Source of the DNA: Drosophila persimilis
Lineage: Eukaryota > Arthropoda > Insecta > Diptera > Drosophilidae
Direction of reading: 5' to 3'
NCBI RefSeq assembly: GCF_003286085.1
Contig: NW_020825345.1
Location: forward strand, 1,178,001-1,242,000
Length of the DNA: 64,000 nt
Shown here: positions 24,931-34,900 of the stretch, piece after piece
Numbering within the stretch: position 1 is the stretch's first letter
Layout: every line of letters starts with the position of its first letter
Notes under the pieces: model-generated
What the model saw: the letters and a program-made list of their open reading frames with translations, nothing else
Databases searched by the model: none
Told to the model about the DNA's origin: nothing
Translations under genes and position numbers: made by a program

Positions 24931-27197
24931 ATGGCTGACCAAGACGAGAAGAAAAATGACAGTAAAGAAACCCCACGGCCCACGAATGCAGCCACAGAAT
25001 TTGGTCTGGAGGACCATATAGCCACACAGCAGGATCCACGAGTGGCGGCTCTGAAAAAGGCTGACGACGCGCGGCGACTGTCGACGCAGAGTGGCAGATC
25101 GGTCAGGCGTGCTACGTCTCAGCATAGAGCTCCAGTAACGCCCCAGCCTCAAGTTGCGATTACCCCAACACTGCAAACCGAATCTGTGCCAGTGACCGAA
25201 CCTGAATCGCAGTCAATGTCTCCGCTCCCTCATTATGAATCTCGGATAGAACCACAGCCCCATTCCGATAAACAGCCCTACAATGCTGCCACGGATTTCG
25301 GCTTGGAGGACACTAGAGCCACAGCTCAGGATCCTAGGGTGGAGCGCATCATGAAATCCGAGCGAAGGCCAAAGGTAAGGCTATCTTTTGTATTGCCAAG
25401 AACTTTTCCCATAATGCCCACCGTAAAAACAGGCAACTAAGGAACGTGTATCGCAGTCACAGTCACGGCTGCAATCACAGCCGGTATCACAGGCGGATAT
25501 ACAGAGACAACCACTGGTAGTGCAGCCGGCAGAAGCAACACAGAAAGCGGAACCTTCACCCCCTTCACCACCTTCACCACCTTCACCAGCTGCACCACCT
25601 TTGGAAAAAAAAGAAGCTGCGTTAGAAGCTACACAACCGAAGCCAGAAAATCCCAATATACCTGCACCACCTCTGAGGCCGGAGGACGTGCGAATGCCAC
25701 CGCCCACAATTTATAGTAGTGGCTGTGTTACGGGTGCTTGTCCTCTGCCAGGAAGAGGACAGCCACGCGGTAAGACGACTTGCAGCCCGGCTTGCGGTCT
25801 GCCATGTAGGAGTAATCCGATAGATGAATGGAAAGACCCGGAGGATGAACCGGATAACAACAAGAGGGTTAACACCGACTATACCATCGATCCGTCGAAG
25901 GAGTTTACTCGGACAAGGACAAGCACTAAACCCCTGCCAGATGAGAGTGAAAATGTTAGTACAGAAGCTAATGATGTACCAGCGACAAAGAAACCGCTAA
26001 TGCATAAAGAAGTTAGTGAAAGCCATATAGCGGGGACAGCAACACCAAAACCGTATGAAAAAGGTTCTCTAGAAAATAGTGGAAGTGATATGGCGTTGAC
26101 AGAGACACCCTCTCTGACTGAGCTCTTCAAGGTGGCCAGCAAACAGGTGAAGGCGGCGGGTGTCATGGCGCTGGAAGCGAACAAGGTTAGGCAGGAGTAC
26201 ACAACCAAAAAGCATGACCACGATATCCTGACCCGCACCGATAACGAGGTGGAGGAGAAGTTCATACGAGAGATGAGCGCGCGGTATCCAAGCCACAAGT
26301 AAGTTCAGGTCTACCACTACGTGCAAGAGGTCAACTGTATCCCTCTTCGTAGATTCATTGGTGAGGAGGCCATATCCAAGACAGATACTGGCCAGGTGGA
26401 GCTCACAGATGAACCTACCTGGATCATCGACCCTATTGATGGTACGATGAACTACGTGCACCGCTTTCCCTACTACTGCATCTCAGTGGCTCTGATAATC
26501 AATAAGCAGCCCGAGTTCGGTATCATTTACAATCCACCAATGAACGAAATGTACACGGCCCGTAGGGGAAAGGGCGCTTATCTGAATGACTCGCCCATCA
26601 GGACAAGCGGGCAGAAGAGTCTGGAGCATTCCCTCGTCCTACAGGAGTACAGCACGGGAATAAACGAAGATCGCAATACGATTGTCCTCAGCAATACCGA
26701 GCGTCTGCTCAAGAAGACCCATGCGTAAGTAGTCCAATTCCAAGTCCAACCAACAAGGTCCAGGATCGAAGACCATGTCCCATCTCTTTGATTGCAGGAT
26801 GCGTTCCATTGGCTCCTCGGCCATGGGCCTGGCCATGGTTGCCTCGGGAGTTGCCGATGCATTCTACTACTTTGGTCTGCACATCTGGCATATGGCAGCG
26901 GGCGTGATCCTGGTTCAGGAAGCCGGTGGAGTCGTTATCGATCCTGCCGGTGGTGAGCTGGACCTCATGTCCAGGCGCTGTCTAGCAGCCGCCTCCATGC
27001 CCTTGGCCAGAGAATTATCCGATCAGTTGGACCAAAGCTATCCCTCACCACGCGACGACCAGCCAATATCCAAAACCCCGAAAGTCGAGACTAAAGATTT
27101 TATCGCACAAACTGACTTTACCGACTCATCCGATTCCCTAGTCTCGAGTAGTGAGTCGCCGACCCGATCCAAACCACCAGTGACTGCTAACCAATAA
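24931..27197 (+). CDS. CG9389: IMPase-family protein with long disordered N-terminal extension (CG9389-like)
   Basis: Inositol-monophosphatase-fold protein. Exons 24931-25374, 25433-26298, 26353-26724 and 26798-27197 (TAA) give about 693 residues, against roughly 280 for a normal IMPase. Residues 1-372 are low-complexity (Pro/Gln/Ser/Glu-rich, with a PSPPSPPSP run). They carry two copies of a module, NAATEFGLED at about 19-49 and NAATDFGLED at about 118-148, each with an A-T-x-Q-DPRV tail. The IMPase domain spans about 373-640: GEE at 440-442 and DPIDGT at 463-468 are intact. In the second motif the usual W-D is W-H (H592 in GLHIWHMAAG), so a metal-binding Asp is missing and the protein may not be a normal phosphatase. 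A Ser-rich tail follows. Two intron positions match the downstream paralogue. Naming as CG9389 rests on lying beside AcCoAS (CG9390). Start ATG at 24931 is the first in frame; an upstream frame is open back to 24880. Confidence 0.85.
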
Positions 27198-27206
27198 GTC
27201 TAAGCC

Positions 27207-27212
27207 AATAAA
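27207..27212 (+). terminator. Candidate poly(A) signal of the CG9389-like gene
   Basis: AATAAA only 10 bp after the TAA, followed within 35 bp by further AT-rich sequence. Confidence 0.4.
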
Positions 27213-27280
27213 TGATTCAGTTACTAACTAAATATAAATGGAATAAAAATGTAGTTCAAATCCCATTTCAAAACGTTAGT

Positions 27281-27288
27281 TATCGATA
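27281..27288. promoter_or_regulatory. DRE octamer TATCGATA
   Basis: Exact palindromic DREF site 84 bp after the end of the CG9389-like coding sequence and about 1 kb before the next gene. It may belong to an unannotated transcript or to the downstream gene before repeat expansion moved it away; both are inference. Confidence 0.4.
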
Positions 27289-27349
27289 ACGCAACGTGTT
27301 AAAACAGAAATAGGGTATAGCTATGTCCAAACTCCTGTTGACGTTGTTG

Positions 27350-28150
27350 CCACTGTTTTTTTGTTGACCTTTTTTATTTACACCTTGCTCTAGTCGAAAT
27401 ACAATAAATGGGAGTACTTAAAAATAGCCAATCTTGTAGAAAATGTATTCATCAATGGCCCAAAATTATAACTAGAAGTTAGCCAGAATATTTCAACGGA
27501 ATATCAAAATTGAGCAATAATAACGATTTTTCTCTTACGGTTTATTTGTTTGACCTTCTTCGGTAAAACCTTTTTTTGGATTAAATCCAACAAAAGCAAG
27601 AGTTTAAAATAAACCAATCAAGTGGAAAATAGATTCATTAATTGTATAAAATTATGTGGGCATAGCTGGGCGTTCTTTCTAGCTAGTAATATTCGACGGA
27701 ATATCAAAATATAGAAATATGAACGACTATCCTTCGTTTGTTTTGTTTGCCCATTTTCGCTAAAACCTTTTTTTTACCTATTTCGCTATAACCTTTTTGA
27801 CGCAAAATCCAATAATAGCAAGTATTAAGAATAAGCCAGTTAAATAGAAAAATGATTTATCAATCGTAAAAAACTATGTGGGCATGGCTTAATGTTATAT
27901 CTGAAGTATTTATCCGAAGTAGTTGAACTATTTAAAAAGAGGGGGCTTAAGTGAGCTAAGTTCGGTTTTGTCATCATACGACGCTATATTGAGGAACAGC
28001 AATCGCCGTAGCAAGAAAACAAGTCAAGTATTCAAAACAAAGTGGCCAAGTAGAAAATTGATTCATTAATCGAAAAAAATTATGTGAGCAGGGCTAAATG
28101 TTCTATCTAGCTAATAATGTTCGACGGAATATAAAAATCGAGGAATATAG
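27350..28150. repeat. Diverged tandem repeat, about four units of ~190-210 bp
   Basis: Four degenerate copies of one unit lie head to tail between the two IMPase genes. The shared order in each is a TTTGTTTGACC or TTTTCGCTAAAACC-like start, an AGCAAG/ATAAGCCA segment, then a core resembling AAGTGGAAAATAGATTCATT, then TATGTGGGCATAGCT, TCTAGCTAGTAAT and TTCGACGGAATATCAAAAT. Cores lie at about 27424-27510, 27614-27712, 27832-27905 (third copy, 3' part altered) and 28043-28137. I do not recognise the family. It could be a local minisatellite or decayed mobile sequence. Confidence 0.75.
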
Positions 28151-28162
28151 AACTTGAATGAG

Positions 28163-28206
28163 ACGGTATATTTTGGTATATTTCTGAGAGTCGGACGGTA
28201 TATTTT
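28163..28206 (+). promoter_or_regulatory. Cluster of GGTATATTT (Ohler motif 6-like) core-promoter elements
   Basis: Three copies in 44 bp: 28163-28174, 28172-28183 (TTTGGTATATTT, an exact fit to the published TYRGTATWTTT consensus) and 28195-28206. They lie 115-155 bp upstream of the IMPase ATG at 28320, as expected for a TATA-less housekeeping-type promoter. Confidence 0.6.
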
Positions 28207-28319
28207 ATCGCTAAGTCCACTCAGCTGATCGCATGTTCTTAATTAAATTAAAACGAATTATAACGCCGAAAACAGCTCCATTCTGTTTCTACAACGCGAA
28301 CGCGGCGAAACACCACACA

Positions 28320-29324
28320 ATGGGCGATAACGTGGACTTGGAGAAGTGCTTCGAAGTCATTAGCAACGTCGTGACAGAGGCTGGACGCGTAAGTGGTGGA
28401 AATAACACTTGAAACTTTCCTGCGATGGAATTTTCCCTTGCAGTTGATTGCCCGCAACAATGAGACGCGTCAAGAGTTTGTGTGCAAGAGTGGAGATATT
28501 GACTTGGTCACCCAGACGGACAAGGATGTGGAGAAGCTCCTAATGGATGTCGTTCGTCGGCACTTTCCCGACCACAAGTACACGCAAGCAGGAAGGAGCA
28601 GGAAAACGATATGGTAATGTTGACTCTTTTGCAGGTTTATTGGCGAGGAGGAGAGCAGCACTGGAGCCGGTGTTAACAAGCTTACCGATGCGCCCACCTG
28701 GATCATTGATCCTGTGGATGGTACCATGAATTTTGTTCATGCTTTTCCCCATTCATGCATCTCGGTCGGTCTGAAGGTTAACAAGGTAACGGAGATCGGC
28801 ATGGTGTACAATCCCATACTGGAGCAGCTCTTCACAGCCCGTCGTGGTCATGGCGCCTTCTACAACGGACGTCGGATCCATGTGAGTGGCCAGCAGGAGC
28901 TGGGCAAGGCTCTGGTTACCAGTGAGTTCGGAACCACTCGCGACGAGGCCAAAATGGAGGTGGTTAACGAGAATTTCGCCAAGATGGCCAAGCAAGTGCA
29001 CGGGTAAGTTCTCATAGAACGTCATACTTTGGCTTTTCGTTAAATTTTCTCTCGAATAGTTTGCGCGTCCTGGGCTCTGCTGCCCTGAACATGTGCATGG
29101 TGGCTCTGGGCGCCGCAGATGCCAATTACGAGTTTGGCATCCATGCCTGGGATGTGTGTGCCGGCGACTTGATAGTGCGCGAGGCGGGCGGCGTTGTTAT
29201 TGATCCCGCTGGCGGAGAGTTTGACATTATGTCACGTCGTGTTCTGGCCGCCGCCTCGCCCAAGCTGGCCCAGGATATCTCAAAGGTGCTCACTCAGTTC
29301 CATCCCCAGCCTCGTGACGACTAG
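28320..29324 (+). CDS. CG9391: Inositol monophosphatase (CG9391-like)
   Basis: Mg-dependent, lithium-sensitive-type phosphatase expected to hydrolyse inositol monophosphates to free inositol in the cytosol. Exons 28320-28388, 28444-28577, 28635-29003 and 29060-29324 (TAG) give 278 residues, the normal length. Catalytic features are complete: D-L-V-T-Q-T-D near residue 40, GEE at 71-73, DPVDGT at 93-98, and W221-D222 in GIHAWDVCAGDLIVREAGG. The second donor (CACAA|GTACAC) is weak but is fixed by phase and by the same intron position in the upstream paralogue. A motif-6-type promoter lies just upstream. This is the conventional active member of the pair. The symbol follows from synteny with AcCoAS (CG9390). 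Confidence 0.9.
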
Positions 29325-29437
29325 CCAATCTACTTGTAAATGGTAAATCCATTCCGTACTAACTAATATGCATTTGAATTATACCGACCGTGTACCTAAA
29401 ACTATAATGCGAAATTGTTTACTCATGAAAAATTCCA

Positions 29438-29443
29438 AATAAA
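29438..29443 (+). terminator. Candidate IMPase poly(A) signal
   Basis: AATAAA 114 bp past the TAG of the CG9391-like gene. Confidence 0.5.
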
Positions 29444-31210
29444 ACTCATGTATAGAGTAATCTATATTATCAACATACATACATCGTATCGTGTCGTCTG
29501 TTCTGAATGGTGAGTGTACTATTCTACAGATGTCTATCGATTTATTCAAAGACGTTTGCTTGTTTGTTTGTTTTTCTGTAATTTTATTACAATCTGCGTA
29601 TGTTTTTCATTCAGATTAGTTTTTGCAGTGTTCTTATCGTCTTTTGCTTATTTGTTGCTGTAATTTGTTTGCGGCTTAGTGTTATGAATATTGTTTTTGT
29701 TTTTTCCTATTTCTTAGTATGTTAGTAAAGCGAGCTTGCCTCATATCTTTATGGAGCTCATACCCTGTACTCCAGACCAAAATTGTAATAGGCTCTCATG
29801 TAAATTTAAGTGTTCTCTGGGATACAGGGCATAGCGTGGTTGAATGGTTTCCGACTCATTTATGGGTGTGTATTCCTAAGCAATGCTTTTTTTTTGGATA
29901 TTGATATATTTTCAGTATTCATACGTATACATAAATATGTATATCTGGCATATTTCGTTTTTTTTTGCACTGTATTTGATTTCGAGTGGAGCGATGAGCG
30001 AGAGCTTTCGGTCGTTCGTAGGATGTCGGCGTTTGTTCTTTGTCAATTTTCAAATTTGATCAATTTTTCTTTCTTTATTTATGCGCTGTAGTTGTAGAGA
30101 GTTCGAGTATTATGGACTATCGTTAATACCATTTAAAATTTGACACATCATTGAAAAATGTAATCAAAGCTACAGTAGGTAAAAAATTGTATCTATATAT
30201 TTATTATAATATATATACTCGTATGTGTATATGTATATCATATATGTATTTTATGTATGTATAAGTTAATTAGGTAATTTAAAAATCTGTTCTTGTTGTT
30301 CTGTTGTTGTTAATGCTACATTCACAAAGTTCCATTATGCGCACTGGTTTACAAAATTAACACAGAGATTTGTTAGGTTGGACTTGGGTTTGCTTTGAAA
30401 TCATAACTAAGGTCATGGGGTCGAATATTGTCGAAGCGGGAGGAGACTTAATAAAATCTGTGCTAGCATATTAAGTGGTGTGTGTTTCTTCTAAGATATT
30501 GCAAGTCATAGTCTATATATATGTATGTATGTACGTATATATAGTATATTGATTTTCGATACTCTAATTCAATAAGCGAAAGGTACACATGGAGCATAAA
30601 ATGGTAGCTACGCCCAGTCGAGGGCCCGAACGATCGCTCTGGATCGTAGCTTCCTCTACATTCAATATTTTCTTTTGTCACACTAATAAAATGTACAAAA
30701 TTCTATATTGTTCTATATAAATTCAACAATCAATGCAGAGCTTTAGAGAAGGATCCATTTTTGATTTTTTGATTTTTACAGACATATATTTGATATATGG
30801 ATAGATTTTATGTAGGTATGTATATATTTAGTTTAGTTTAGTTTAGTTTTGTTTTGTTCTGTTTCATTTCTGTCTGTTCTTTTTTTTTATTTGATTTCAA
30901 TGTAAACGTAACACACAAATTTAGCACCAATCTATTCAAAAATTGATCAAACAATTTGATTGTTCCAAGTTATACAAACGAAGCCTTAAAGCACTTAAAC
31001 TATTGGTTCTCTAACCGAAAGATCTTAATCGTAGGCATGTGAAAAGTTTTGATCTTAAGTGAATAACTGAACACTTTCAATGGAGGCTGTTGCCGTAGAC
31101 GATCTATCCGAGATTGCGTCTGGAGAGATCATCGAGCAACTGATTGGGGCCATTTTGGGGGATAAATAATAATCAAGTCGCAGCAAGTTAATGTTAGAAG
31201 TTAATTTAGA

Positions 31211-31216
31211 TTTATT
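31211..31216 (-). terminator. Candidate minus-strand poly(A) signal for Eip78C
   Basis: AATAAA on the minus strand about 755 bp past the Eip78C stop. It is the first canonical hexamer found; further ones follow downstream, so the 3' untranslated region could be longer. Confidence 0.3.
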
Positions 31217-31970
31217 TACACGCAGATACAATAAACGCATCGGTCATCATAGGCATTGGTTTATCAGATTGCGATATCAAGTTATATATGTACTCGTATA
31301 TTATATCGATTCAATCCTCAACTTATTCAAGCAAAAAAAAAAAAAAATGGGTCTTTATGCTTTCAGACTATTCTAAGTCCGTATCTCTAGGTGTACATAT
31401 ACATACGTATATGGTATATCATATCCGATAACGTATCCGATTAATAGTAATTTAAGATTATTAAAAAAAAACTTTTTATCGAACTTTAACGCTCGCTCTT
31501 CAGTCGAGTTCTGTATAGATAGATGCCTTGGGTTAGCTGGCCAATGGTTATTGTTGGATCCTCCAGTCAGTGCTTAGAGCGGGGTCTGGGATTGCTCGAG
31601 GAGGGTGCCGCCGGATGGGACAGGACAGGATGGGAATTGGATGATGTGATGTTCAGAGTGGAGCTTGATGATGGTTTAACAATGAAATAAATAATTTATG
31701 TTTGCGCATGGATATGTTCAGCGGGGAGTTCTAGTCCATCTTCGATCGTCTCAATCGCTGCGAACGCCTTTAACATTGCTAATATGCCTTTAAGCTTAGG
31801 TAACTACTCGTAATTCCAGTTAATCTTGGATGCTGCTGTCTCCACTACCTCTTCGCATCGTCTCTTCTCTGTTAACGCTAAGTTCTTAAGCCTACAAGTT
31901 GTAGAATATTTGTTGCGGTTGCTTTGCACGGCCCTGGGCGCCTCGGGAATCTTCCTTCTGTGTGTCCCCC

Positions 31971-34900
31971 CTACAGCTCGTCGTCGGCCTTGGGTATATC
32001 GAAGATCTCCGCGAAGAGCGGCGGCAGTCGCAGCTTGGTCCAGTTCATCCGTAGCCAGTCTAGATGGGAGAAGTGCTTGGCCCCCAGCGAGCGCAGTTCG
32101 GGGATCTTAGCCTCCAGCGCGGGCATCAGCTGTAGCGCCTGCGGGGATCCGGCCCGGGAGCGCAGGATCTGAACCCGTAGCGCCTCGGCCACTAGCTCCC
32201 GAGCCCGTCCAATCACCTTTGGCTCACTGAGTCCGGTCCGGTCCGAGGCCAGCAGCACCATGGCCGAAAATAGGCCGATCTCGGTGTCGCTCAGCCCGTA
32301 GGCATTCAGCGTATTGGCAAAGTTCAGCAAGGCATTGACAAAGTCGGTCTGAAAGAAGTGGCAACATTAGAGATACGCAATGCATGGGTGGTCAGGGGGA
32401 TTTCCTTACATCATAGAGTATCTCCAGCTGCTGGCGTGTCAGATAGGCGCCATCGTCCAGCGTCAGAGTCGTGTCGTTGATGAGACGCGCCACATGGGTG
32501 AGCCACACCTCGAAGAAGCCCAGTTTGATCAGGATCAGCTGGTCATCTTGCGTGAAATCACAGAAGCCAGGTACGCGTTTCGCAAACTCCACAATCCGCT
32601 GGACGCCAGGCGTCACCCTGGCCGAGAATTGCTGCCAGAGCCAGATCTTCTGAAACTCCAGGCTCTCCGCTACTGTGGTGGCAATCTACAAAGAAGAAGG
32701 GGAGAATACATTAGGAGGTGGCCAAGGCTGACAAGAGAGGGCTTCAGTACTTACGCCATTCTGTGGCACCGTCACTGGACGTCGCATCAGTTCCCGCGTC
32801 AGCTCCTCCGTGTAGGAGCAGTTGAGGCGATGCGCCTGCGAGACGCAAACGATCACATCGTAGACTGTCAGCTCGTTGGCCGTGCCGGCCATGCCGTCGT
32901 GGCACATGGTCACCTGATGGCCACCGACATCGGTATGGGCACCCACGCCCATTTGCTGGTGTCCGCCGACAACTACAACGCCCACGCCCACGCCGCTACC
33001 CCCGCTGGCATTGCTGCCGTTGTTGTTGTTATTGTTGTTGGTGGCACTATTGCAACCGCCCAGCTCCGATGGCGAGGAGGCAATCGAACACATTTGTGGC
33101 GTTTGTGGTGTACTCGGTGTCTTCACACGGACGCTGTTCACGTGCGGCGGCTGCTGCTGTAATATTTGTTGCTGTTGCTGTTGTTGTTGTTGCTGTTGCT
33201 GTGGCTGCAGTTGATTTGTATGCAAATTGTTCACCGTGGAATCATCCACATTTAGCGGCGCACCGGCCAACAAAGGGCATCCAGATGTGGAAGTGGCTCC
33301 AGATCCTCCTGCAGTGGACCCTGCTCCGTTCAACTCACGGGATCGCTTGGGAACGCGACCATAACGTACAGCTGTAAGAGAAAGGTAGTGGTATAGTGGT
33401 AAAGTATATTTTCCCGAAACAGCCCGAAACTATGCAACATTTTTGAACTTCGTACGAGAATACGTGTAGAAATCATGTATGATTCATGTAGAATACATGT
33501 ATAAATAATGTAGATACCCGAGTTGGGGGCATGCCTGACCTCCAATAGGGATAGGCATTTAAAGTGTTAATCTTTTTAGAATCGTCTTAAAAACAATGCA
33601 GTGAAATTACAACTCTTTTAAGAAATACCTAATCTTCTAGAAAATGTATTAATATAACGTTTAAAAGTGTGTTTTTTCTTCTAGATAGAGCATGAATACG
33701 ATTACTTTTAGTTCGGTTTGTTTTTTTCTGCAGATTAGTCACAAAACTATTTCCCATTTAAATATATAGTTTTCTCTACAAAATAGTCAATTAATATTAA
33801 CATGATAGCACTTCTGGCATCCCATACAGATTTATATATACATAGGTATAGTATTTATTCAAATCCCCAGCAATGGAAAAGAGAACTGGCACACGCATAA
33901 ATCTTATAAATGCGTCACACACCGGTAGATACATATGTATCTTTGGCTTTGGCTTTGTAGCAAATTGCCAACATTGCTATGCTATCAACTAGAAAATTTC
34001 GGTGTCCTACAACTTGTTGAAATGGAAAGGCAAGCAGCCGTCTGTCGGGGGAAAATATTTCAATTTCAATATATGTATTTCGCATTTTGAAGTGATGTTC
34101 ATTAGCCTGAGGTTTTTTGGCCATTTGAATTTTCTTTTCGTAAATTGCACAACATGAAATTTCCTTTGTGCAACCAAATACTCGCGTCTGAGCATGTTTT
34201 ATTAATTAAAATCGCATTTGGCTGGCAGACAGTCTGACAGTCAGACAGACACACAGACAGACAACGGGCAAAAGCAGACGCAGCTGCTCCAGTTGCTGGC
34301 TTTCAGCTGGCGCTGGCGCTGCGGCTGCGGCTGTTACTGTCTGTGGCTGTGGCTGTGGCTGGTCGGCGGACACGGGCACCACGCTCACTTTATCAGTGGG
34401 ACATTGACCCACTGTGCTCAATATGAAAACGGAGGCAAGTGATTTTGTTGTTGCTGCTGCTGTTGCTGCTTCTTTTTTTCGCCTTATATGTGTATTTCTG
34501 TGTGTATTTCTTCAGCTTTGTCTTGTTATTGTGGTCCGTTCGGTAGCCGGCGGCGTCCGTGGCGATGGTTTCCAAATGACGAAAGCCTGCCCCAGCCCCT
34601 CCGCTGTCCCTGCCCTGCTCTACAGTGGTGTGGTGTGGCCACTATGCGTCAGCATTCAAGACAAATAATATCGTAAAATAAAGCAGCTAAAGTGAAAGAA
34701 ACTTCGCATGCATTGCGCATACGCAGCGTGGCCGTGGCCGATGCCGGAAAAGTCTTGATCACGCAAAGCACTGGCCACAGCATCATGCAAAGTGAAAGAT
34801 GGCCATTAGCCGATACTGGCCAACAGCACACTGACCCACATATTTCCCCACAAGAATGAAGGATCAGAGGTCGTTAGCGGACGGTTGCTGTATTTCTGGG

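Larger units (their letters stand above)
29325..31970. other. Converging 3' ends of CG9391-like and Eip78C; no further gene
   Basis: AT-rich sequence with many TATGTA/ATACATA tetramers (e.g. 30180-30270 and 30515-30550), a GTTTA run at about 30830-30850 and an A14 run near 31334. It should contain the Eip78C 3' untranslated region on the minus strand. The first minus-strand AATAAA I see past the Eip78C stop is at 31211-31216. No coding sequence is supported. Confidence 0.5.

Noticed and set aside
27198-28320. Possible CRISPR-like or satellite array
   Set aside because: Units are ~200 bp, degenerate and few; this is a eukaryotic intergenic tandem repeat, not a CRISPR array.
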